Part shown: positions 12,819 through 24,069 of the stretch, piece after piece
Layout: the number at the start of each line of letters is the position of its first letter
Position numbering within the stretch: position 1 is the stretch's first letter
Assembly (NCBI GenBank): GCA_022828595.1
Contig: JAKGHH010000005.1
Location: 30,888,193 to 30,952,192 of the forward strand
DNA length: 64,000 nt
Source: Nelumbo lutea
Taxonomy: Eukaryota; Streptophyta; Magnoliopsida; Proteales; Nelumbonaceae
Reading direction: 5' to 3'
Position numbers and translations under genes: made by a program
Notes under the pieces: generated by a model
What the model saw: only the letters and a program-made list of their open reading frames with translations
The model's database searches: none
Told to the model about the DNA's origin: nothing

Positions 12819-12852
<34 letters not shown>
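12812..12852. repeat. Compound microsatellite (AC)n(AG)n
   Basis: An uninterrupted AC run passes directly into an AG run at the right edge of the AT-rich insert. Confidence 0.9.
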
Positions 12853-12853
<1 letters not shown>

Positions 12854-13344
12854 TTTAGTAATATCTGTTTTTTTTTTTTTTTAGTTTTTCTGGATTGTTT
12901 GAAGTTTAGAGACTTTGGAGAAGCGTTGTTCTTGACTTCTTCTAAACTGAGTATAGAGGGAGAGAGGTGAGGGTCTTAGGGAAATTAGTACGTAAGACCC
13001 AATAACATCACCTCAAAGTCAGTCTCAGGAGAAGCCGAGAGCACATTTTTCCATATTTCATAAATTCTAACAGCTATATTTATTGATTTTTCGAAAGAAA
13101 TTGAGCCTGAGCAACTCCCGTATTGAATTGCTATAGCAGTTTGGAGAGGGGTGCCTAATATCCTCCCTCTCCCAATCCTTGGAACCCAAAATCTCTCGAT
13201 TTGTATGCCTTTTCCATGAAAAACAGAGTCACTATCAAAGACTTAAATCAAAATTTTCAAATCTGAAAGTGAGTGCCCATTTTCTCTAAAAAATGAGTGG
13301 CAACTCCATCCTTTTAAGCCGTAATGAGCTTCCCGAAACTCACA

Positions 13345-14768
13345 TTAATCAATATGATACGAATGGTTGAATTGCTTAGCCACCACTTTGATAAATAATT
13401 GTTTTACTTTTGAGTCAATTTTAAAATATATAAGTTTATTTTGTTAAAAATCTCGACATAGATCTAATTAGTAGCATTTAATAAGAGAAAATGGGAGTTA
13501 ATACCATAAGCATAAGACTCAATGAGAAGGGATTAAATGAGGTGAAAAGTAATAATTGAAGTTACAATTTCAATTCTTACAATTAGAGATGAACTAGATA
13601 AATATCCAAATATGGGTATTTTAGAAATCATAAAACCTAGCATTAATGTTATAATAAAATGGCTTTTATACCTTCTTTCAAACAAAGAAATAGAGGGCAA
13701 TTTAGTTTACAAGGTTCACTCTACATCCGTGCACTTTTATATATAATTTAGATTTTTAATAAAATTTCTTGATAGTTTCCCATATAAAACGACTTACCAA
13801 TATTATTAGTTTTATTTGTAAACTATCAAATTGACAAAATACAAAAAGGTGAGTAATGAGTTTTTTACACACTTGATACTTTGAACTATGCGTCAAAGTT
13901 TATTTTGCAATAAAGGTCTTCGTTACTTTTGGATTCTACCACTTTGCCCTTGATCAGTTATCAAGGTCAATAATAAAAGTGAAATCACCAAATTGCTAAT
14001 TTTAGATTCTATAGGCTGACACTAACAATGAGAAAAATTATGAAAATGTCCATTCTAAAACAAAAAATTATAAAAAAATTGCAAATAAAAAATTTGGAAA
14101 AAAATAGAAATGGTAAGAGAGAGATCCTACGAATTGTTAAATTGATAAAAAATTGCAAAATCTATAGTACTATTAAAAGTACCAATGAGAGAGTGGAATT
14201 TTTTTAATAAAATACCCATATTTTTTTAATTTAGTCCCTCTTAAATTTTGAGGGGAAAAATGTATTTTGAACCACTAATTTTCACCTTATTTAATTGCTT
14301 CTCATTAATTCTTATATTTAAACATTAAAGTATAAATTCCCATCATCTTTCGTAACTAAAATGTCCTAATCTTTTAATTTCGCTCATCAATAATTATGAG
14401 GGCAGAAAGGTAATTTGAATTACTTTTTACCTCATTCAATTCTCTCTCATTAAGCTTATAGGTATTACTTCCCATTTTGTCTCATTAAATCATATATTTA
14501 AGCTATTTTTCTCACTAATAAATTATATCATTTGTTGATTCAAATAATTTTTGCCAATTAACATCCAATACTTTTAACAATAAAAGCCCATATTTAAATG
14601 ACATCATTCTTCCATCCTATGAGTAATTTGACCATTCAAGTCAAATTGATCAACCCCTGATGTCATAGTTAAATAATAAAACCTTTTATAATGGAAAAAT
14701 GCAAAAAATTATAGAAAAACTAGGCACTTCTCTAATATTTTATATTAATCATATTAAAAGGATATATA
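13345..14768. other. AT-rich intergenic DNA, no gene seen
   Basis: No open frame with recognisable content. The last 200 bp (words such as GATGTCATAGTTAAATAATA and AATATTTTATATTAATCATA) match repeats on the far side of the copia element at 20661-21450, so the copia landed inside this repeat family. Confidence 0.5.
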
Positions 14769-15053
14769 TGATGTTAAAAGAATGGGTTATATTTATTTGT
14801 TGACAACTGGTTAGGCGGCAGGACATATAGGTCTTTTGTTGTTTCTTTCTTGTGTTTTTATGTCATTTCTAAGTAGGGTATATTTGTAATTTATTCTTAC
14901 ACTTGTAATAAAAGAATGGGATGGCTGAGAAAAATATATACAGAAAGTCCCTAATGACCGAACCCTCCTCTTATTCTCCTCCCTTTTCTCTCTTCGTTTC
15001 TCTTGTCTTCTCCTACTCCATCTCTTAGTTTTTAATTTTTTTGGTCAATTTCA
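14769..15053 (+). repeat. 5' LTR of copia-1
   Basis: About 285 bp, from TGATGTTAAAAGAATGGG to GGTCAATTTCA. It shares with the 3' LTR the words GGCAGGACATATAG, TTGTTTCTTTCTTGTGTTTT and CTCCATCTCTTAGTTTTTA. Confidence 0.85.
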
Positions 15054-15071
15054 TGGTATCGGAACTGTGAT
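15054..15071 (+). other. tRNA-Met-type primer binding site of copia-1
   Basis: TGGTATCGGAACTGTGAT directly follows the LTR and resembles the initiator-Met site TGGTATCAGAGC with changes. Confidence 0.75.
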
Positions 15072-15579
15072 AGACTTGAGCAGTTTCTAGCATTGAACGA
15101 TTAGCCTAATTGAAGATTTTCTAAAGCACCAATTGGAGGACTGGCATGGGGCTAAGGAGTGATCACCCATTAGCCTAGGACGCAAGTATACCTCCAATTG
15201 TGGTTTTGTGTGTTGCTATGGTGGTTTTCTGAGAAACCCTCTACTTGGCAATCCCAAGAGGGATAGTACATAAGAGATGTTGTAGAATGTTTCTTAGTTT
15301 TTGGTGACTGTTTTGAATTGTTTCAATGAATAAACAAGTTGTCTATATGAAAAAGTAGTTCGTTACTGGTTCTTGGGTGTGTGGTGTTAGGTTTTTTTGT
15401 GGCTATTTTTTATTTTTTGGGCTGAACCCATTGCTTAGTAGTGGTGAGAGTGTTAATGTATAGCGATAGTTGTGTGTCACAACCTTTGTTGGTGGTTGTG
15501 TAAGGTTTGTCTTCTAGAACCTAAGTGAAGGTGTTACAATCCTATGGCTTCAACATGATTACATGGTAGTATATATGAC

Positions 15580-17075
15580 CTTTGAATGGTCAAAATTACG
15601 TTCCTTGGTCAAAGTTTGTAGAGGTATTTCTTATTGCTAAAGGCAAGTTGGAATATACATAAGCCAAAAAGTGGTATTGATGGGTATAACAAATGGTTGC
15701 AAGAGAATGCACTAATTATGACTTGATTGTTTAATAATATGGAGAACCATATTAGCATAAACCTTATGTTTTTAGGCACTACCAAAGAAATATGGGATCA
15801 TGCTAAAAAGCTATATTCAATGAAGGAGAATGTGACAAGGATATACCAATTGTACCAAAGTACTTTACACTTCAACAAGGTGATAAAAGTGTTGAGGAGT
15901 ATTATGCTACTCTTAAAATTTTGAGGAATGAGTTGAATGTATATCAACCTCTATCCACAGGCTTAAAGGTACAATAGGAACAAAGGGAACACCTTGATGT
16001 AGCTTTTTTTGTTTGGATAAAGGGTTGAATTTGAATGAATTTGTAGCCAAATTTTGGGAAGTAGTGACCTCCCATCCCTTTCAGAAGTTTTTTTTCTCCT
16101 ATATTAGAACTTCCAATCCACATGGTAAAAATACTCTCATGTCTGAGTGAGTAGAGGCCATAGTTTCAAGGCTACGCCTAGGCGACTAGGTGATTTTTAG
16201 ACGTCACCCCGCCCAACACCTAGGTGTTTTTGTATTAGGCATTCGCACATATATATGCTATACTATTTTTTTAATGTGCATATGTATTATATCATTTTTA
16301 TTGGTTTGTTTTATCTTATTACAATACACCTTGTTGTACATTATCATTTTTTATTAAAGTAATTCTCTTTTACATTAATAAAAGAGAAGAGAAAATGAGA
16401 GCTAAGAAGAGAAAACGATGACGGGAAGTTTCCAAGTAGTTCAAGACTTGGTACGTTTTTTTCTTCTTCTTCTTCTTTCGGGATGAAATAGGGCCTCCTG
16501 CTCTTCCTCCTCCTCCTCCTTAACAATCCTCCATTTTTTTTAGCCTAAAATAGGGTCTCCACCCCCTTAAACACAGTCCACATCACCCTCTTGGACTACT
16601 TATGTTGTGAACAAAACAACCCTTATTTTCACTCTTTTCTTATCTACAATCCCCCATTTTTTTGCCTAGATGCTAGATATGGCATTTTATGTTTTAATCG
16701 AATGATTTTATTGCTAATAGATATCATACAGGTATGTTGGTTAGTATGAAATACCAATAGCATAGCTAAAGAGGAGTAGGGATATATATTTTATAGTTTC
16801 AAATTCCATCGCCTAGGCACCCGCCTAGTCACCTAGGTGACTGAGAGCCCTGTGGTCTCCTAGGCTCACCTAGGTGCCTTGACAACTATGGTAAAGATGG
16901 TGGAGTACGTGGTAGAGGTGCAGCAAAGGGGTGGGGATCATAGAGTTCAAGGTGGTTGTGGTGGTGGCAGAGAAGGTAGCAAAGGTGGTGGTAGATGTGG
17001 TAGAGTACATGAGTATAGTTACTTTGGATGTAAGGGACATACAATGAATTTTTGTTATGATTCACTTGGTCCACC
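15580..17075 (+). pseudogene. copia-1 gag remnant
   Basis: The copia capsid pattern is readable around 15690-15900: KWLQENALIM, then GTTKEIWDHAKKLY and a coiled region. This matches the plant copia gag domain whose hallmark is W-x-x-A-K-E-x-W-D. Near 17010-17060 lies a damaged nucleocapsid knuckle, GCKGHTMNFC, in which the first cysteine of the C-x2-C-x4-H-x4-C pattern is lost. The two halves are separated by the MITE at 16159-16890. Confidence 0.8.
16159..16890. mobile_element. hAT-like MITE inside copia-1 gag
   Basis: Inverted ends CATAGTTTCAAGGC (left) and GCCTTGACAACTATG (right) enclose subterminal CGCCTAGGCGACTAGGTG-type palindromic sequence and an AT-rich centre. The same end sequence delimits 31931-33142. 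Flanks GTAGAGGC and GTAAAGAT match at five of eight positions, compatible with an eroded 8-bp duplication. Confidence 0.7.
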
Positions 17076-17099
17076 ATCTACTTGGGCCAATCATTCTTC

Positions 17100-20000
17100 A
17101 ATTGGAGAGGATTACGGAGTTAGTGATGATACCACTGCCTAATGGTGGGAAGGAAAAAGAGATTATATCTATCACACGAGAAGAGTACGAAAAACTTTGT
17201 CTGTCTTCTTCTTATAGTAACACTACCACTCTTGCCAAAATAGGTGTGGCTTGTCTTACTTCTTCCAAACCTTGGGTCATAGACTCCAGAGTCTTTGACC
17301 ATATGCAAGGTCTCCAAACTTGTTCATTTCATTATCTCCCCCATCAACCTCACAATCTATTACATTAGATGATGGTACCACCTCCTTTGTATCTGGTATT
17401 GGTAATGTCCAATTGAGTTATGACTTGCCTCTACCTTTTCTTTTGTATGTTCCAAGGTTCCCTTTTAGTTTTATGTTTGACTAAAACTCTTAATTTCTCA
17501 ATTTCATTCTTTCCTTCTCATTGTGTCTTTCAAAATGTCAAGACAGGGAAGATGATTGGTGACGGCATGAAGTTGGAGAAATCTACTATCTGGATGGTGG
17601 AAGTTCATAGAAAGCTCTTCATACTACTCTTACACCGCTTTAGTGACATTGTAGGTGGGACTATCTTTCACTTCTTGCCTTTTAGAAACTTGTTCCGAGT
17701 CTAGCATCTATTTCAAAACTACAATGTGAATCATGTCAATTTAGTAAACATCATTCAATGTCTTTTGTTCCACAAAGTAATAATATAGTCACAAGTCTTT
17801 TTTTCTCTTGTTCATTCAGATGTATGGGGGCCTCACTAGTCATATCGAATCTTATAATGGTTTATGCTATTTTGTTACTTTTATTGATGATTACTCTAGG
17901 ATGACCCAGTTTTATTTAATGAAACAACATTCATAATTATTTACTATTTTTTGTTCCTTTTGTGTTGAAATTCCAAATCAATTTGGCACCTCTATTAAGA
18001 TTTTCTGGTCTAAAAATGCAAAAGAATATTTTCTAGGCTCTTTCAATCATTCTTTGATAATCAGAGATTATACTTTAGTCTTCATGTACATAGACCCCAA
18101 CAAAATGGTGTGGCTAAATGGAAGATCAGTCACTTAATTGATACGACCCAAGCACTTTTTTTAGATGACTGTTCCTAAAGCATATCAGAGTGATGTAGTG
18201 CTTACATCATGTTTTCTTATTAATCATTACCCCTGTCAATTCTCAATGGTGTGTTTCCTTTCTCTCTTTTGTTTCCATCTACACCTCTGTTTCCTCTTAC
18301 TTCTCGTGTTTTTAGTTGTGTTTGCTTTGTTCATTCTCTTTATCCCATGTTGGATAAATCAAATTCTCGTGCTTATAAATGTGTTTTTTTGCTATTCTTG
18401 GACTCAAAAAGGTTCTAAGTGTTATAGTCCATCTATTCTTCGGTTCTTTGTTCTTCCTGATGTCTCTTTCTTTGAAAATGTCCCGTTTTTCCCCTTTGCT
18501 AAGCCATCATCATCTCCTCCACTTCTTGTACCCTATCTCCTATGGAAGAGACATCACCTGCTCCCACTCTTGCTGATGCACCACATCCCACAAGTACCAC
18601 CACTACATAGCCTCCCTTTCACAATGTGTATATTAAAAGACCACATTCACAGGTGATCAATACTCTAGCTTTCACTCAACTACCGTCTGATCCTCCATCT
18701 ATATATCTGAATGGTTTAGAGTTGCCCATTACTCTTTGCAAAGGTAAACGTTCTTGACTATCCCCTTTCTCATTATGTGTTGTTTACTCATTTGTCTCCT
18801 TCCTACCAAAGTTTTATGTCTCTTGTTTCTTCTATTTCCACTCCTTGTTTTATCCAGGATGCCCATAAGTCTCATGCCTGAAGGAGGCGATGGATGATGA
18901 ATTTCATGCTCTTGAAAGTAATCACACTTGGGATCTCACTTCCTTACCCCTAGCAAGCAAGCAGTAAGGTGTAGAAGGGTTTATACTATGAAACATCATC
19001 CCAATGGTAGTGTTGAAAGATATACAGTTCATTTAGTGGCCAAGAGGTACACTTAGATTTATGGAGTGGATTATACCGAGACTTTTTCTCCTAATGCAAA
19101 AATAAGTTCCTTGCATGTGATTTTTGCCTTGCAGATTATTTTGATTGGCCTATTCTCCAACTTGATATCAATAATGCCTTCATGATGATCTTGAGAAAGA
19201 AGTTTATATGGAGCAACCTCTTAGATATGTTGCTTAAGGAAAGGTTGAGAGGGTGTGCAGGTTGAGGAAGGACAACTTATGGCATAAAATAATCACCTCA
19301 AGCTTGGTTTGGTAGGCTTAGTAGTGCAGTACAAGTTTGCATCAATGTAGTGTTGATCACTCAATTTTCATGAGGGACACCTCAACTAGTAAGATTATTC
19401 TTGTAGTGTATATCAATGATATCATTATTACAGAGAGTGGCATCAAAGGAATTGAAGATTTAAAACTTTTTCTACAACACTAGTTTCAAACAAAAGACTT
19501 GGGACAATTTAAATACTGCTTGGGGATTGAAGTGGCGAGGTTTAAACGTGGAATTTCTTTCTAAGAATGGAAACATGTTCTTGATTTATTGGAGGAAACT
19601 GGGTTGTTAGGGATAAAACCAATTGAGACCCCTATTGATCTAATCACTAAGATGACAAAAAGTGAGGGGGAATTGTTGGAAGACCCAGGTAGATACTAGA
19701 AATTGATAGAAAAACTTTATCTTACTATTGCTAGACCAGATATCCCCTTTAGTGTAGTACTCCACCAACTTATCCAAAACCTAAGAGTAAGAACTAGTGA
19801 TTGGGATGGTGTAATGAGAGTGCTACGTTATTTGAGGAGTGCCTTAGGTAAGGGGGCTGGTGTACAAAAAGGAGGGTGAACTAACATTGGAAGGGTACTT
19901 TAGTACTAATTGGGTAGGATCAGTAACAGATAAGCAGTCCATCACAAGATATTGCACTTTTCTTGTTGGAAATTTGATCACATGGAAAACTAAAAAAAAC

Positions 20001-20350
20001 ATTGTGGCTAAAAGTAATGTGAAGTAGAATATAGAGCGATGGCTCACACTACATGTGAACTTGTTTGGCTAAAATAATTGTTATAGGAAGTTGGAGTGAA
20101 TGTTCCTAAACTTATAAGGTTATTCTATGATAACCAAACTACTATTATCTCTTCTACACTAGTGTTTCATGAATGAAAGAAACACATATAGGTAGACTAT
20201 CATTTTGTGAGAGAGAAAGTCACTAGTGAGGAGTTTATCAAACCATATGTGAGATCAAAGAACCAACTAATAGGCCTTTTCACTAAAGGATTAAGTTGCA
20301 TGCGAATGAGTTATATTTGTGACATGTTGAATCTTTATGACATCCATGCT
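17100..20350 (+). pseudogene. copia-1 pol remnant (protease, integrase, RT, RNase H)
   Basis: Domains appear in copia order across broken frames. Protease site at about 17274: WVIDSRVFDHM in place of WVIDSGASDHM, so the catalytic D-S-G is damaged. Integrase at about 17720-18150, with a YFVTFIDDYSR-like core. Reverse transcriptase begins at about 18885 (AMDDEFHALESNHTWDL) and continues through VDYTETFSPNAK; the Y-V-D-D box region near 19400 reads VYINDIIIT, with the first aspartate replaced. RNase H follows at about 19840-20290 (TKQSITRYCTFLVGN, then LIGLFTKGL). Multiple stops in every frame exclude function. Confidence 0.85.
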
Positions 20351-20357
20351 TCAACTT

Positions 20358-20364
20358 GAGGGGG
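20358..20364 (+). other. Polypurine tract of copia-1
   Basis: GAGGGGG directly precedes the 3' LTR, in the CTTGAGGGGG context typical of plant copia. Confidence 0.75.
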
Positions 20365-20660
20365 TGTGTTAAAAAAATGGGTTATATTTATTTGTTAACA
20401 CCTAGATAGGTGGCAGGACATATAGATCTTTTATTGTTTCTTTCTTGTGTTTTGTGTCATTTCCAAGTAGGGGTATATTTATAATTTGTTCTTACACTTA
20501 TAATAAAATAATAGGTCAACTGATTGAGAAAAATATATACAAAAGTCTCAAACAACTGAACCCTCCTCTTATTCTTCTCCCTTTTCTCTCTTCTCTTCTC
20601 ATCTAATTTTTCTTCTCCTACTCCATCTCTTAGTTTTTATTGTTTTAGTGGTTGATTTCA
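20365..20660 (+). repeat. 3' LTR of copia-1
   Basis: About 296 bp, from TGTGTTAAAAAAATGG to GGTTGATTTCA, matching the 5' LTR with scattered substitutions and small indels. Confidence 0.85.
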
Positions 20661-21602
20661 TATATTAAACAATATTTGTTTTTATTGATGTTGGAAATGA
20701 AAAAAAGAAAATTTAAAAATTTGCCCAAAAATGAAATTATTATCCTATTTGGTGGTAGGTCAACAGTTTAACCTTTGATGTTAGAAATAAAAAAAGAAAA
20801 ATTTTTGAAAAGATAAAACACAAGAAAATGAAAAAATAAAGAAATTTACTAATATTTTATATTAGTTATATTAAATAAAAATTAAGTGTGATAAACAATA
20901 ATTGTTTTTATTGATGATGAAAATGACCCAAAAATTAAATTGTTCTTTTATTTCGTAAGGGTGAATAACTTAATCTTTTGAAACAAATATGTCAACCCTG
21001 AATATCATAGTTAAATAATAAAAAATATAAAAAAGAAAAAAAACACAAAGGAGTATGAAAAATGCAAAAAAGAGTTGTAGAACACATTTGGGACATATCT
21101 AATATTATATGTTAATCAAAACTAAGCCAAAGTATGATGAAAACATTTTACAGAAAAAAGTATTTTAACTTGTGCTCATCTCTAATACTTCAATGATGAT
21201 ATTATTTTAGTAATCATATTAACGAAAAAAGTGTGATGAAAAAGAATTGTTTTAATTGACGATAGTAATGAAATACAAAATTCAAAACTAAGCTAAAATT
21301 AAGTTGTTCTCATGCTTGATGGTAGTTCAATAGTTTAACTCTTTAAATGCAAATGTGTAAACTTTTGATGTCATAATTTAATAATAAAAAATAAAAGAAG
21401 ATAAAATGCAAAGAAGTTACAAAAATGAATAAAATTTGTAGAAACCATTTGGGAACATCTTCGTCATATTGAACAAGAATAAATGTGATAAATAAAAATT
21501 ATTTGTATACACAATTATATAAAAATGCTGAAATTTTAGAAATATATTATTACTATTATTATCAGCGCCTAAAATTGTCATGTGCAGAACACACACATAC
21601 TA
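20661..21602. repeat. AT-rich dispersed/tandem repeat, possible Helitron-like end
   Basis: Three or four loose units of about 200-330 bp share ATTGTTTTTATTGATGATG, GTAGGTCAACAGTTTAA and GATGTCATAGTTAAATAATA. A further unit lies before copia-1 at 14560-14760. Near 21570-21602 a short hairpin (ATGTG ... CACAT) is followed by ACTAGT, a CTAG|T arrangement like a Helitron 3' end. No coding sequence. Confidence 0.4.
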
Positions 21603-22156
21603 GTTCATATTAAACGAATAAGAGAAAGATATGAAATTACAGAAAAACTTCTGAAATTTTAAAAATTAAGAAATTGCAGAAAATAAACTACATTCTGTAA
21701 TTCGTAAAATTTGCGGAAGAAATAAATTTCTACTCTTTAGTTTTTAAGAATAATATTGGATGCTTTATGATTATGTTGAAAACAACATCAAATCTGTAAA
21801 AACCCCAAACTTTCTTCTATAACAATGAATTTGGATATAAACCGCTTGTTGAAGGCATTGAAGATAAAATGCTCCTTCAACGGCACTTCCACAAAGGGTG
21901 TCAGTTGTTAGGTTTTAAAAAACCTAAAGTGGTGTTTGGAACCTATTCCATATTCTCATTTCCCAAAAAATGGCAATACAACAGCACCATGTCAGAAAAA
22001 GCTAAAAACAACCATGCCTTGAAATTGGGAAGGCATGGTCTGAGAAAACACCTAATATCGTTGTTGCTAATAACTGTTAGATGATGGTGGCACGCCATTG
22101 CATCAGAGCAATGGAGAAATGACATTTTCTCCAAACAAAGTTCAAGGCCCCAAGTG
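21603..22156. other. AT-rich sequence, no gene seen
   Basis: A short open frame near 21869-22084 has no recognised motif. No RNA or repeat assigned. Confidence 0.4.
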
Positions 22157-23165
22157 TTATGACCCCCAAGTACAAGGTGGGTGTCTGTAAATTACCCTAA
22201 TAAGAATGCTGCAGAGTTTTAACTTTTTAGCTTAAAAGAAAATTGGTAAAACAACAAATGCAATTTTGTCATATACATGCACATATAGCAGCTTGAAAGA
22301 CCATCCATTTGAAAATCGTCATCGTCATCTAAGCCTTGTCCTGTTCCATTCTGTTTGGTTCCAAGTAAACAATTAAATTTTTATGAGCCCCCAAATTGGC
22401 CTTATCCCATAAACTCAAATTTGTTTGTGGACCTTAGTATGGGTTCTATTTGAACCATGCCTATACTTTCAAATGTGTATGGGCCTTAACAGTTGGGCTT
22501 TACTTTTGTTAGTCTATTAGCACAATGAAATGGTACATGTGAGACCCACTATGAAGTTAAGTTCAAATTCAAATTCAAATGTGAATTACAAATTTTATTG
22601 ATTTATGAAAAAAATCCAACTAGAACCCATTTTAGGTCCTAAAGATGGAAATCTAGTCAATAATTAAATAGAGAATAATTGATTAAAAATCGTTCTCTAT
22701 AAATGGTAAATTACCATCCCTCTTCTTCATGAAAAGTAACTAGAATCAATCAAATCTCTAGTCAATGAAGGCACATCTTCTCATAGATGGAAATTTATTA
22801 ATGATTGAAGAGAGAATAATGGACGATAAATTATTATCTCCAAAAATGACAGTAATTACAATCTTTCATTCTCTAAAAAGGGTTAATGAGAATTAATTAA
22901 ATCCTTAATCAAGAGGACTAAGAGATGATACCAAGAAATCTATAAATAAGGATTCCCATCAAGAGGGAGGGGACTTTTGGGTCAAAGAGAAAAGCTAAGT
23001 AAGAAGGCTCTTAAGGAGAAGAAAGCGCATACACCATCTTCTTGAGAGCAAAGCAACAAACTCTTGAAATCTTAAAGAACCCTTCTCTTGATCAAGCTTC
23101 CAAAGTCCAATTGAAGGAAGCAATCTCCATCGCTGTTGTCATCTGACCATCGGTTTCAACTCAAA
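22157..23165 (+). mobile_element. Possible solo LTR
   Basis: It starts TGTTATGACCCCCAAG and carries a TATA-like CTATAAATAAGG at about 22941, then a transcript-leader-like region. About 1 kb in length suits an LTR. I found no second copy, no primer site and no certain target duplication, so this is a tentative call. Confidence 0.35.
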
Positions 23166-23430
23166 TACTAATCTTCTAGTTGCAAGAAATACATCATCAA
23201 ATTACTTAGATCATTTCTAATTACTTCCACACAAGTCTTTTTTGGTCTGTCCCTAGCTCTTTTAGTCCCTTCAACTTGCAACAGATCACTTTTTCTAACA
23301 AATTCTGTAGACGGTCTTCTATGCAGTGATCAAACCATCTCAATCTACTTTCTCTCATTTGAACCTTTTCAGACTAAGGCTGGAAATCTAGGGTATTTCT
23401 CTTTTGATCTATTTAGCAATCGTCTTATTA
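23166..23430 (-). pseudogene. LINE ORF2 C-terminal fragment
   Basis: Read on the minus strand, KVQMRESRLRWFDHC is followed by a basic, glycine-containing stretch. This matches the M-R-E-N-x-L-R-W-F-G-H-V pattern that closes many plant reverse-transcriptase reading frames of LINE type. Stops follow at once. Confidence 0.55.
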
Positions 23431-24069
23431 CTTTTCTGTTCTCAATTCAACTATATCCAACTCGTAAACAAATAAATATGCATTAAAGATAAGCACAACT
23501 AATTTATAGAAGTAATATATCTTATTAAGGTCCAATTTGTCTAGCTTTAGAATGAAACAAATAACGACCTCTTCATGCCAGATTTATCTATTTTGAATAC
23601 CTATCAATGAAAGAAGGTTATTGCTTAAACAAAAATTAATAAATTGTTATACCATTAAATTAATGAAATGCATCAGAAATCAAATGCCATAGAAAATGCA
23701 CCTTTCACTACACAGAACAGGCATGTTTCATGCATAAAGAAGGTGTCATGCTTTGTTATGTTTGTATAACCAGCCTTGTATTGCTGTAGTCATGTCCTTT
23801 CATCTCATAAACATCGTGATAATGTATTTCCTTTGTACGATTAGCAATGTAGTTTTTTCCTTTTACTACATTAATAAAACCAGTGAGTTACTCTAATCTC
23901 TATTGTCCACTAATAGCTATTCTTGTGCATCTCCACAAAATATTTCCTTGCTTAAACAAGGAGAAAAAGAGGTTCTAAATAGAGTCTATATCCTCTGGAG
24001 GAGTACACCCAGCACAAAAAACGGCAAAAAGGTTTTCAAACACTGTTCATAAAAGACCCAACCAAATTT
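23431..24069. other. No gene seen
   Basis: AT-rich sequence without recognisable coding content, repeats or RNA genes. Confidence 0.4.

Larger units (their letters stand above)
9411..12851. mobile_element. AT-rich inserted element, possibly Helitron-like (minus orientation)
   Basis: The limits come from comparison with the uninterrupted LTR at 2203-4100: host sequence TTTTAAACAT is followed directly by GAT in the intact copy, but is separated by 3.44 kb here. The insert is extremely AT-rich and has no recognisable coding capacity. Its left edge reads TACTAGCAGGCAATGCACG, whose reverse complement ends in a GTGCATTGC region followed by CTAG and T, similar to Helitron 3' ends. Read in that orientation, the other edge begins TCTCTC, as Helitrons begin with TC. 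The hairpin is imperfect and the CTAG is not exactly at the junction, so the class is only a suggestion. It contains a hAT MITE and a duplicated internal segment. Confidence 0.5.
8344..13344 (+). mobile_element. 3' LTR of element A, split by a later insertion
   Basis: 8344-9410 aligns with 2203-3592 (with deletions) and 12852-13344 aligns with about 3593-4100. The LTR therefore existed before the 3.44 kb sequence at 9411-12851 landed in it. The start, TGACAACCAACC, has a proper terminal TG, and the end, AACTCACA, has a terminal CA. The two LTRs differ at many positions, so the element is old. Confidence 0.7.
14769..20660 (+). mobile_element. Complete but decayed Ty1/copia retrotransposon (copia-1)
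   Basis: Two similar LTRs (14769-15053 and 20365-20660) flank a primer binding site, gag, protease, integrase, reverse transcriptase and RNase H remnants in copia order, and a polypurine tract. Many stops and frameshifts, plus clear LTR divergence, show it is old and inactive. Flanks are TATAT-rich on both sides, so a 5-bp duplication is possible but not diagnostic. A hAT-like MITE sits inside gag. Confidence 0.9.

Noticed and set aside
18165..18656. 163-codon plus-strand frame, rich in Phe and Leu
   Set aside because: It is a shifted reading of the decayed integrase-to-RT spacer of copia-1; the composition comes from T-rich DNA and is not a membrane protein signal.
14769..20660. Idea that the copia and gypsy elements are integrated viruses
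   Set aside because: No envelope, movement or coat-type genes; gene order and LTR structure are those of ordinary plant retrotransposons.
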